Shown piece by piece: positions 6,178-13,800 of a stretch of 14,528 nt of DNA (position 1 is the first letter of the stretch; every line of letters begins with the position of its first letter). The translations under genes and the position numbers were made by a program. Source of the stretch: Baffinella frigidus (Eukaryota > Cryptophyceae > Cryptomonadales > Baffinellaceae). A model generated the notes under the pieces. The model was not told the origin of the DNA and searched no databases. It saw nothing but the letters and a program-made list of their open reading frames with translations. The DNA is taken from the NCBI GenBank assembly GCA_026770585.1, contig MU648353.1:1-14528 (forward strand), given 5' to 3'.

Positions 6178-6936
6178 ATGGGTGACCGTGTTGCATATAT
6201 GGTGTCCATGGTAGCTGCTATCTACTTCACAGAGTCTCTGCTTGTATCCGCACTCGCACCTCCTGCTCGGGCGAGTATGAGACTTCGAATCCCATATCTC
6301 CGCTCGCGTTGTACGGATGTTCGGGGGGGTCTCATTATCCCGACAAGCAACCCTGTCGTGCGTGGTGGTGCGTTTCACTCGGGGGGGCGTGCATTTTCTA
6401 CCTCGTCCGACCGCCAAGACGTTGTCAAACGGTTTAAGATGTCAAACGGGGAAGGACGTGACACGGATCCAGCCCCCCAGCGAGTTATCAAGGTAGACCG
6501 CGAACCCGCTGCAGCATCGCCACCGAACATGCTGGGTGGCATGGGACTGAAACCGTGGTCGATCGAGTGGAGCAATTTGTTGGAGGTCGTCGGCAATACG
6601 TACTTCGAACTGGGGGATGGCTGCAGCGAGAAAGCTTATCAACTCGCACTGTTGAACAAGTTGTACAAGATGAACATTCCCTGTTTGGTGGAGAAGAATG
6701 TCTACAAGCATGAGAACGGGGTTCCGATTCTTACGGGCCGCGTTGACATAGAGATTGCATCGGACTTTGTGCTGGAGCTGAAGGTGTCGATGCCTACTGC
6801 CGTCAATCTGCGAAAGGACAAGAAACAGCTGAGGCGGTACATTTCGGCGTACAACGCGAACAACACCCCACTCGAACGCGCTGCTTTGGTTTATTTCGGG
6901 AACTTCGAGGTGCGCATCGTGGAAGTTTGTCTGTGA
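6178..6936 (+). CDS. GxxExxY-family PD-(D/E)XK protein with N-terminal extension, 252 aa
   Basis: Residues 130-252 match the GxxExxY protein family (PDDEXK_3-type fold): GDGCSEKAY at 146-154 holds the G-x2-E-x2-Y signature, GRVDIEI (187-193) supplies the conserved Asp190, and FVLELK (197-202) supplies Glu200 and Lys202 of the PD-(D/E)XK core; KKQLRRYISAYN (215-226) is the usual helix with a conserved Gln. The family normally has about 125 residues, so this domain is complete. Its biochemical role is not established; the fold suggests a nuclease. The first 130 residues are extra. Residues 6-32 are hydrophobic and end APPARA, resembling a signal peptide or organelle-targeting leader, followed by an Arg-rich stretch. 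A later start at Met88 (6439) would remove the leader and is possible. The TAAAAATA box at -27 favours 6178. Immediately after the stop lies a GGTAGGT repeat tract. Confidence 0.88.
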   Translation: MGDRVAYMVSMVAAIYFTESLLVSALAPPARASMRLRIPYLRSRCTDVRGGLIIPTSNPVVRGGAFHSGGRAFSTSSDRQDVVKRFKMSNGEGRDTDPAPQRVIKVDREPAAASPPNMLGGMGLKPWSIEWSNLLEVVGNTYFELGDGCSEKAYQLALLNKLYKMNIPCLVEKNVYKHENGVPILTGRVDIEIASDFVLELKVSMPTAVNLRKDKKQLRRYISAYNANNTPLERAALVYFGNFEVRIVEVCL

Positions 6937-6957
6937 CGCGCTTCGTGGTCTAAAGAC

Positions 6958-7060
6958 GGTAGGTGGTAGGTGGTAGGTGGTATGTGGTAGGTGGTATGTG
7001 GTAGGTGGTGTGTGGTAGGTGGTAGGTGGTAGGTGGTAGGTGGTAGGTGGTAGGTGGTAG
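6958..7060 (+). repeat. GGTAGGT 7-bp tandem repeat tract
   Basis: About 100 bp of seven-base units GGTAGGT, with a few GGTATGT and GGTGTGT variants, begin 21 bases after the stop of the GxxExxY gene. The sense strand is rich in GG pairs and could form two-tier G-quadruplexes. A G-rich stretch with runs of six and seven G continues to about 7098. Confidence 0.95.
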
Positions 7061-7148
7061 ATGCGGGATGGGGGGTGCGAGAGGTATGATGGGGGGGTGC
7101 ATTGTGGATATGTACTTGTAATCGTGTCGAAATACACGTGTTCTAATT

Positions 7149-7160
7149 ACACACACGCAC

Positions 7161-7197
<37 letters not shown>
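7149..7197. repeat. (CA)n microsatellite
   Basis: A CA dinucleotide run of about 24 units, with two CG interruptions near the start. The stretch 6937-7400 holds this run, the GGTAGGT tract and no supported gene. Confidence 0.95.
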
Positions 7198-7198
<1 letters not shown>

Positions 7199-7400
7199 CC
7201 CAACACCGGGACCACTCCTGTTGTCTGTCCTATGCACAGTTCGCATGTGCACACCCCGCCTGCTTTCCAGCCCTTCTCGTGTGCCTTCTGGAAGCACGTC
7301 ACCGCTTCCTCCCGCCTCCCCGGGTGGTGTTCAATGGAGAAGTCGTATTCCTACAAGGACTGAGACCAGCAAACTGGATACACTGGGTGTGTGTGTCCAC

Positions 7401-7408
7401 TATTTAGG
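7401..7408 (+). promoter_or_regulatory. TATTTAGG box for the 110-aa gene
   Basis: TATTTAGG, one base different from the TATTTAAG box of other genes, starts 36 bases upstream of the ATG at 7437. Confidence 0.55.
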
Positions 7409-7436
7409 CACGTGTTGCACTGTCGCGTATGCAAAA

Positions 7437-7769
7437 ATGTACACCCAGAACTCACGCGATGTGTATTGCTCTAGCACAGACGACCATTTGGTGCACTCTA
7501 TCACCGATGCCGTGATGATGAATATCAAAGCACAGCAACCGTTCGCGCCCCAGCAACCGTTCACAACGGATGGAGCGATTGTGAACACGGTGCGAGGCGC
7601 TTTTGGACTGGGTCCCGCAATCCCTAAACGACTTAAGATCGATAGGAAAGGTGTGGCCCTACAGATGGCAGAATGCAGAGAGAATATACAGAACAGTCCA
7701 GCCGGGTCTGCAAAGCGCGCAGATTGGACGCTCAAACTGCACATGTTGGAGATGCTTTACGGTGCTTGA
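7437..7769 (+). CDS. Unrecognised small protein, 110 aa
   Basis: The frame is open further upstream, but the ATG at 7437 is chosen because a TATTTAGG box lies 36 bases before it; the codons upstream of it read through unpatterned sequence next to the CA repeat. The product is soluble-looking and basic in its second half (PKRLKIDRKG, residues 62-71), with a short internal duplication QQPFAPQQPF (residues 33-42) and a predicted helical end (WTLKLHMLEMLYGA). No known motif, signal peptide or membrane helix is visible, so function is unknown. The last ten codons and the following non-coding bases are repeated 69 bp downstream. It is followed by the leftward Cys-rich gene, so the two are convergent. 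Confidence 0.65.
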   Translation: MYTQNSRDVYCSSTDDHLVHSITDAVMMNIKAQQPFAPQQPFTTDGAIVNTVRGAFGLGPAIPKRLKIDRKGVALQMAECRENIQNSPAGSAKRADWTLKLHMLEMLYGA

Positions 7770-7871
7770 GGGTAAGGGTTCATCGTGACTTTATCGATGG
7801 CGAAGCTACACATGTTTGAGATGTGTTACGGTGCTCGGGTGTAAGGATCCAGTTTGACGTTATCGAGCATA
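7737..7871 (+). repeat. 69-bp imperfect tandem duplication covering a gene's 3' end
   Basis: The segment 7737-7805, which contains the last codons and stop of the 110-aa gene, recurs diverged at 7806-7871. The offset of 69 is a multiple of three, and the second copy in the same frame still reads LHMFEMCYGARV before a TAA, close to LHMLEMLYGA of the first. It may be the remnant of a C-terminal repeat unit or of a partial gene copy. Confidence 0.75.
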
Positions 7872-7929
7872 CCTTCTCTCTCTTCCAGCAGAGTCGGCAC
7901 GTAAGTTGGAATGACACATGTGTATTCAT

Positions 7930-7962
7930 CACCACCACCACCACCACCACCACCACCACCAC
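7930..7962. repeat. CAC/GTG trinucleotide tract
   Basis: Eleven CAC/ACC units. On the minus strand it reads GTG/GGT and lies 42 bases after the stop (8004) of the leftward Cys-rich gene, the same arrangement as the tract at 2431-2493. Confidence 0.95.
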
Positions 7963-8003
7963 TCCTATGCTACCACACACCCCACGGTCCCTACCACCTA
8001 CAC

Positions 8004-8585
8004 TCAATCAGCCCAACCAGACTTGTTGTTGTACTTGCAGGCGTTACACCTTCCATACCCGGGATCCTTCACCAGACACGACGGGCACACATCACACTCC
8101 CTGAGAAGCATCGAGTGGTCTGCGTTGATTTTGTCGAAGCGGACCTTCTTCGACGTGCTGTCGAATCCGTGACACAGCGTGCACGGGATGTAGCCGACCA
8201 TGTCGATGTGACAGCTGTACTGACCCTCATAGTCCGGGGTGTTGGGGAGGTCCATCATGCACCAGTTGCGGTTACAGAGGTCGGACGGGTCCAGTGTGCC
8301 GCCCATGGGCTTGTACTTGATGTTGCATGCATTGCAGAGGAGAAGCTTCTTGCAGGCGCATTTGGCGATGCGGTTAACGCGGTTGAGAATGCACGCTTCG
8401 GAGAGAGGGTTCTGGGGGACTTGGCGGGGTGCGCGCGGCTTGGGTTCTTTCGGGACCTTGGCGGGCTTGGGCTTCTTGACTTTGAGCACCTTGGCGTTGG
8501 GCACCCTGGCCTTCTTCTGGACCGGGTTGTGGAATTTGGCGACAGACGTCGTGCAGGTGAAACGGGTCCACGTAAACCCACTCAT
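8004..8585 (-). CDS. Cys-rich zinc-ribbon-like protein with Lys/Pro-rich linker, 193 aa
   Basis: The ATG at 8583-8585 is chosen because TATTTAAG lies at 8620-8627 just upstream; the longer Met at 8630 would overlap that box. Residues 31-58 are a basic Lys/Pro/Val-rich segment (KVKKPKPAKVPKEPKP), like a histone-H1-type or nuclear tail. Residues 76-183 hold fourteen Cys: C76, C78, C84-x2-C87, C104, C109, C125, C135-x2-C138, C164-x2-C167-x2-C170 and C180-x2-C183, enough for three or more zinc sites. I do not recognise the family. The stretch WCMMDLPNTPDYEGQYS, then VGYIPCTLC, resembles the Cys-rich gene at 2519-3142 around its TAG, and both genes share the promoter box and a GGT tract at the 3' end, so they are likely paralogues. 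A nucleic-acid-binding or RING-like adaptor role is possible but unproven. Confidence 0.85.
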   Translation of the reverse strand: MSGFTWTRFTCTTSVAKFHNPVQKKARVPNAKVLKVKKPKPAKVPKEPKPRAPRQVPQNPLSEACILNRVNRIAKCACKKLLLCNACNIKYKPMGGTLDPSDLCNRNWCMMDLPNTPDYEGQYSCHIDMVGYIPCTLCHGFDSTSKKVRFDKINADHSMLLRECDVCPSCLVKDPGYGRCNACKYNNKSGWAD

Positions 8586-8619
8586 GTTGGTAGACAGATG
8601 ATCGCCTAACACAATTGTC

Positions 8620-8627
8620 CTTAAATA
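8620..8627 (-). promoter_or_regulatory. TATTTAAG box for the Cys-rich gene at 8004-8585
   Basis: On the minus strand TATTTAAG (followed by GA) starts 42 bases before the ATG at 8585. It is identical over ten bases to the box of the first ankyrin gene. Confidence 0.7.
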
Positions 8628-8714
8628 CACTTGCCGTGTAACTCAGTTCCGTGTGTCGACCTAGAAGGCCTCTGTGTTGTAGTGCAGTGTAGTGTGGTGG
8701 TTGCAATCTGTACA

Positions 8715-8814
8715 AGGGGTAGTGTCTATTGGCCACTTAAGGGGTAGTGTCTACTGGTCACTTGAGGGGTAGTGTCTACTGGTCACTTGAGGGGTAATGT
8801 CTGCTGGCCACTTA
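8715..8814. repeat. Four 25-bp tandem repeats
   Basis: Units at 8715-8739, 8740-8764, 8765-8789 and 8790-8814 each begin AGGGGTAGTGTCT or AGGGGTAATGTCT and end with CACTTA or CACTTG. Middle copies are nearly identical; the first and last carry GGCCACTTA. They lie in the divergent region between the leftward Cys-rich gene and the rightward gene at 8946. A 16-bp inverted match of the last unit is found at 10216-10231. Confidence 0.95.
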
Positions 8815-8945
8815 AGGTGTATGAATTGGTCTAACGCGGAGTTAGCTCGCGTGTGAAACATTTCAGTCAACCCTCACTCCATACGTGTTGAGAACAGCGA
8901 ATAAACACCAGACACTTCCGTCTGAGAACTCCACACACACAAGAC

Positions 8946-9137
8946 ATGGTGTCTAGCACGCCGATCACAGACGAACTTTGTGCGAAACGGATGAGGACGC
9001 TTTTCCTTCGGGCGGTGAACAGCCTGTTGAGTGTTGTGCCAGCTGCCCAGGGCTCCAGGCTTCGCTCGAAAACCAAGACGTACACGCGCGGTGGACCGGG
9101 TGTCGCGCTTGATGTACCGCCCCGCCCAGTCAACTGA
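8946..9137 (+). CDS. Small basic hypothetical protein, possibly exon 1 of a spliced gene
   Basis: A 63-codon frame begins with ATG in a purine-rich context (GACATGG) about 45 bases after an AATAAAC TATA-like box at 8900-8906. The product begins MVSSTPITDELCAKRM and is rich in Arg, Lys and Ser in its middle and Pro at the end; no motif is recognised. A better coding frame starts 51 bases downstream in another phase (9188-9487). The two may be exons of one gene: GT dinucleotides in phase occur at 9102, 9114 and 9129, and an acceptor-like stretch with CTAAT and CAG lies at 9184-9211. They may equally be a frameshifted gene, or this short frame may be spurious. Confidence 0.35.
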   Translation: MVSSTPITDELCAKRMRTLFLRAVNSLLSVVPAAQGSRLRSKTKTYTRGGPGVALDVPPRPVN

Positions 9138-9187
9138 AATCGAGCGTGCAAAATGGCCTGTGTGGCAGTGGCATTGGGCTGATCTAA

Positions 9188-9487
9188 TTCTACCTGTCAA
9201 CGTGTGAGCAGTTGCTGCGGCTCTGTGTGGAGATGTGCGCGGAGAACAACTACGTCGAACTCTCCTGTCAGTTCCGTGATGTGTTTGATATGCACCAATT
9301 GGCGTATAGCAAGGCATTGGTCGCAGAAGCACATAGGCTGGAGGTGAACAGGGCCAAATGTGTCGCGTTGGTCATGGGACACCACAAACGACTCGGGGCG
9401 GGGTCTCATGTGAACACCATTGATGCCGAGGTCCTGCGAATCGTCGTCGCGACGGCTGGACTTCGGGAGTGCAGTTACTTAGAATAG
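9188..9487 (+). CDS. Hypothetical helical protein, up to 100 aa (second exon or separate gene)
   Basis: The frame is open from 9188 to TAG at 9485-9487; the first ATG is at 9233 and gives 84 aa (MCAENNYVELS onwards). The composition is coherent for a soluble, mostly alpha-helical domain (VFDMHQLAYSKALVAEAHRLEV, with conserved-looking His and Arg) but I recognise no family. No TATA-type box stands at the expected distance from the ATG at 9233. Just before the frame lies CTAATTCTACCTGTC and then GTGTGAGCAG, which looks like the 3' end of a spliceosomal intron, so this may be exon 2 of the gene starting at 8946. An AATAAA polyadenylation-type hexamer is found 68 bases after the stop. Confidence 0.5.
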   Translation, partial: FYLSTCEQLLRLCVEMCAENNYVELSCQFRDVFDMHQLAYSKALVAEAHRLEVNRAKCVALVMGHHKRLGAGSHVNTIDAEVLRIVVATAGLRECSYLE

Positions 9488-10008
9488 GGACTGCCGCCAA
9501 GAGCAATGGCAGAAGAGGATGCCGTATGTGGGTGTACCACGGATGTGTGCGTTTAATAAACTCGTCGATCCCAATTGGGGTTTCGCTCTCGCTCATAGGC
9601 TCATCGGCCCACATGCCACACAGAGACACGCTGGGATAGGCGCGTAATGTATCTGGTCGTGTCTGTGAATACTAAAGTCCATGCGTCTCTATGTTGGTAC
9701 TAGCTTAAAGGTTCCACTGGATGGATGTGGTGTCCAGCGACCCGACCTGTGTGGGCCAGGCACGTCCGTACATGTCGTTCATGAATCCAGGCATGTTGCG
9801 TGTGGTTGCCGTGCATAAATTCCCACGTGCTTCGCAGAGCACCACCCATGCTTGTCTACGTCCTGTCGACGCAGACGAGAGGTCCTTCACACGGACACGA
9901 TCTGCACCGTGTATCCTAATCAGCAACCGCACCCCCCAATCTGCACAGAGACCCCATCGGAACTGAGAGACTTCCAGATCGTATATAAAAGACGACCTTA
10001 TTTGGTGC
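9488..10008. other. Intergenic stretch without a convincing gene
   Basis: It contains AATAAA at 9555-9560, a possible polyadenylation signal for the gene ending at 9487, and the TATA box at 9982-9989. An 81-codon plus-strand frame (9721-9966) and a 149-codon minus-strand frame (9705-10154) overlap each other; neither has a clear promoter box or motif, so I call neither. Confidence 0.55.
9982..9989 (+). promoter_or_regulatory. TATATAAA box for the 80-aa gene
   Basis: Canonical TATATAAAAG begins 27 bases upstream of the ATG at 10009, the strongest TATA box in the window. Confidence 0.7.
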
Positions 10009-10251
10009 ATGGTAAACAGCATATTCAAATCGAACCGAGTGCATCTGATGTACGGCGGTTGGGTCTTGCATTTGAGAGACGAGGCCCCTGTATACCAGAC
10101 AGCATGTGTTGTGCAATGCACAGAACGCGAAGCAAGACTTACACCTCTTGGCAAGTGGACGATTTGCGCAGCAAATCGTGGGGTCGTCGCAGTCAGTGTA
10201 GAGGAGGTCCTATCTCTTAAGTGGCCAGCAGGATCATACGCCCTACCATAG
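10009..10251 (+). CDS. Unrecognised small protein, 80 aa
   Basis: The call rests mainly on the TATATAAA box 27 bases upstream of the ATG. The product starts MVNSIFKSNRVHLMYGG and alternates hydrophobic and polar residues as in beta strands (GGWVLHLRD, ACVVQCTE, GVVAVSVEEVL), so a small all-beta domain is plausible. Three Cys are present without a zinc-type spacing. There is no signal peptide, membrane helix or known motif. Two other frames overlap it, one of them in the same direction (to 10220), but these lack a start near the box. The stop TAG lies within the second arm of an inverted repeat (GGTCCTAT at 10206-10213, ATAGGACC at 10248-10255), which may mark the 3' end. Confidence 0.5.
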   Translation: MVNSIFKSNRVHLMYGGWVLHLRDEAPVYQTACVVQCTEREARLTPLGKWTICAANRGVVAVSVEEVLSLKWPAGSYALP

Positions 10252-10255
10252 GACC
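10206..10255. repeat. Inverted repeat at the end of the 80-aa gene
   Basis: GGTCCTAT (10206-10213) is mirrored by ATAGGACC (10248-10255). Between them, at 10216-10231, lies CTTAAGTGGCCAGCAG, the exact reverse complement of 8801-8816 in the last 25-bp tandem repeat unit. Confidence 0.6.
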
Positions 10256-10816
10256 CTAGGAGGACCTACCCAGGTCTTCCACCCGTTAGTCGCTTGAGGG
10301 ATAGAGGTCCTTGTGGTAGGTGCGGAGGTTTGCTTTGCACATCGACCAAGTCCCCTGGTGGTGCTCTACACAGGGACTACGTCGACAAATAAACTTAAAC
10401 CTCCAGAGTAGTGGGGTCTGGGTGTTGATAACTGGCTGAAGAGCGTGCTGCTCCTGGCCGCGACGCAAAAGTCCACGGAGAAGAGCGTGCTGCTCCTGGA
10501 CGCCGGCATGGAGGAGTTGAGGAGATCTCCCCCTGGATGGACGTTCTTGGGCGATGAAGAGCCATGTTGGCGCCTTGTTGGCGCAGCGGGCGTCTGCGTC
10601 CTCCGCCCCGTCCGTTGAGAACGTTGCGGGCTTCATAATCTTTGGCGGACGGGCTCCGCTCGGGCCGCTTGTGCACACAGAGACATCGTGTGCGAGTAAG
10701 ACTTCACTGAAGGAAAGGGCGGATGGCACGTGCCGAGTCCTATATCTCCTTATAGTGGACGTGACCGAGGGGACGTGGTCGAGTGGACGTGACCTGTGTA
10801 AAGTCACTCCGGGATC
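10252..10816. other. Non-coding stretch with short direct repeats
   Basis: No supported gene. It holds a perfect 20-bp direct repeat (10438-10457 and 10480-10499, beginning GAAGAGCGTGCTG) with a 42-bp period, a second short repeat AGTGGACGTGACC (10754-10766 and 10782-10794), and AATAAA at 10388-10393. A 173-codon minus-strand frame (10286-10807) has no motif and does not continue the retrotransposon sequence. The missing RNase H part of the element is not here. Confidence 0.6.
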
Positions 10817-13800
10817 CTACATGGGGTAATATCCCCAGAGGGTGAGCGTTCCGTTGTCGCGATCGTGGTCGACGGTGAGGCCGAGATGGAGGGTTGCATT
10901 TCCTTTGCTGGACAGGTCGTAGCGCTTCTCGATCTCCGTGATGAGCTCAGCCCATGCTGCTTCCGTGGAGACTACGCACAGTGCATCGTCGACATACATG
11001 CTCATGTAGACGACGCCGAGGTCAGTGCGCCGTTTGAAGAGTGTTTTGTCATACGAGCATCTCTCAAATCCAAGGCTGAGTGAGGATGAAGGCTGCGTAG
11101 TCGTCGTAGAACGCGCGAGGGCTGTGGGCGAAGCCGTACAAGTTCTTCTTGAGGTGAAATGCTTGATCTGCCGGGTAGCCCAGGAATGGCGGAGGCCGTA
11201 GCCAGATGTCTGGAAGTCCTGTCCGGTCGACGGAGGTGAACGCTGCTGCTACGTCGAAGGTTTTGACTCCCCAATTGTTGGCGCAGGCAATGGCGAACAG
11301 GATCCTGACGACGGTCCATGAGGCGGTCGGAGCGAAGAGAGAGACGTCCGCGCCGGCAGAGTAGGTGTCTCCTCGCGCGCAGAATCTGGCCTTGCGGCGG
11401 CATGGGGCTCCGTCGCCATCGCGTTTCATCCGGAGGTTGGTGGTGGATTGGACGATCGTGGCGCCCGCGGGGGGGGTTGCGAGTTCAATCGTGCCATTTC
11501 CCATTAGCGTGTCCATTTCAGAGATAGAGGCTTCCTTCCATTCTGGCCAGTCAGGGCGCCGGCGAGCTTCCCGAAGGTTCGCGGGTGCGTCAGACAGTCC
11601 GATGGGGACGTTGAGGAGCGCTGTCTTGATTGCCCGATCTGCCGGTTCCTCGTGAACCTCTGGAAGTATTTCCGGTCTGTTGGTCAGGTCGATCAGAGAA
11701 GAGGCGGCGCACATTAGGGCGTCAGCGGAGGAGTTGTTTGCCGTTGGCGGTCCCACTCTGATGGAAAGTGCGCCTGGAGACGACGAGTAGGAGTATTTAT
11801 CGTCTTGAGACCGGTTGAAGGCAACGTGATCGAGCAGGGCCGCTGAGTAGTCCTCGACAGCGTCTTGTTGTTCCTCTGTCACCGTGATGCGGGATTCCCG
11901 GTGCGCTGCGGCAGCTGGCAGCCACAGTACTGTAGGTGCGTGCAGCCTCTTGGGACCTTGCACGGCAGAGGGGTGGTGCGCAAGTTCGGAGATTCCGATT
12001 AGCCGTGTAGTCCCGTCGGACGCTTGAGCCACCAGACGTTGATGAATGGTGCTGGGGTTGAGAGCGTCCGGATACACGGTGGCACCCACGATGACGGACT
12101 GCAGGTTTTCGACGGACCCGGTCGCCTGATGAAGGTCGCGATGAGTGTAGGATGCGTTGCCATACGCTGCCGACAGGGCGCGTTCCGCGTTGGCCAGTTC
12201 TGCGCGTGGTGCAGGGGCTGCGGCCCGCTGAGGAACATGAAGGACGTCCGTTATTTCGCGCGCGGCGGGTGCTGCCTGCGTGCGGGCGAGATGAGATCGT
12301 TGTGGGTCTGATGGAGGTTGTTCCAAGGGTTCCATCCACGTGACCGGCGCGCAGATTTCACCGACAGTTTCCGGTTGCAGGCGAGGAGATCGGCGTGGAG
12401 AGGCGGGGTCCGTCATCTGTCCGCGGTTCTTCGCCTGCTTGCTTGCGACAGGCGGGGTCTCCGGGGTAGGCGGCGTTGGGCGCTTTCTCCTCATGAGCTC
12501 TGCTCGATATGGTGCTGGTTCCGGTGGCTCGAGGATGTCCGCGCCGAAGTCGCTGAAGTGAGCGAGTTCGTCCAAGGTTGCTGCCTGGGGCCAACGAGTG
12601 CCGAGTGCCACTCGAAGGGAGTGGGACCCGTGGATGTTAAGATCCCCGAGTGACCCTGATCCTGGGCCTGCTTCCCAGTCTTGAAACTTTGACGTAGCGG
12701 AGGTCCCGAGGGTTTGATAGCCGGCCAGGGATACCGACAGGGCATATGGACTGGAGGGCCGCATGCGATGTCCTCGAATGGCGTATCGCTTGGTGTCCGA
12801 TTCGAAGAAGAGCGGCGGAAGGAGCAGGGCCAGGCGGAAGGTTTCGAAGAACATCACTAGTTGGCGATCCGAGAGGGAGCTCCAAGAGTGAGTACGCAGG
12901 TCGCGGAAACTCTGGCGCACCTCCGCGTTCCGTCGATCGCTGGTGGATCGGTTGGTGTCTCGACGGTCCAGACTCTCCTGGTGAGGGAGAATCTGGCCGG
13001 AGCCTGCGTGGTTCTGCGGAGCGTAGAGTGCAGCTAGGTCTTCATCGTCTGCATGGGGAACGGAGATTTCGAAGGCGTTCTGGGTGTCTTCGTCATGAGT
13101 CAGAGCGATGTCCGGAAAGTCCAGGTGCATTCGGCTGAGTTGTCCTTTGAGTTCCGCGCGGGTGAAGAGCATGGATTCCGTGAGTCCTGGGTTCTCGAAC
13201 GCTTTTAAGCGTCGATTGACCCGGCGGTATGGAAGCCAGGTGCCATCGACGTTCTCCTTTCGTACGACCAAGACCTTATTCAGGGATTGGACGTAGACGT
13301 AGATTCCTTTGCGGGAGCGGCCGGGTGGCGAGATGCCGATGAAAACCCCGGACACGCTGTTGACGTCTAATTTTGTGTGGAGACCCATGTCATGCATCCG
13401 TTGCTTCGTGAGGTGGATGGTGGTGAACGCGCCGAAGATGGCAAACGATGAGATGTCGTTGGTTGCCGTCGGGAAGTACACTGAGAATGGGCTTTCTCCG
13501 ATCTTGTCGTCCGGACTGGTCGCATTGCTGCGCAGTGGGATACGGTTGCGAATTTGCGTCCAGTAGGTCAGAGCGTGAGGCCAGAATTTGTAGGACATTC
13601 CGGAGTGCTGGAGGGTGGAGCGAAGGTACTTGCACGCCATGTCGACGCTCTTCTCGGCCCGGCCATTGGCGCGGGCGTCGTATGGTTCAGACTGGCGTTG
13701 AGATATGCCATACTTTGTCATGATCCGCAGAATGTTCCCTTCGACTAGCTCGCCTCCGCCGTCCGTTTGGAAGTTCTTCGGGCGACGGCCCGTGTAATTG

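Noticed and set aside
6442-7297. Long minus-strand frames with repeated YHLPPTT-type residues
   Set aside because: They are translations of the GGTAGGT tract and the antisense of the GxxExxY gene; a repeat-coded protein is not supported by any start signal.
8715-8814. Tandem 25-bp units as a CRISPR array
   Set aside because: The copies are directly adjacent without spacers, and the context is eukaryotic or viral.
10286-10807. 173-codon minus-strand frame after the retrotransposon fragment
   Set aside because: It shows no RNase H motifs and encodes the two direct repeats; it is not a continuation of pol and has no promoter signal.
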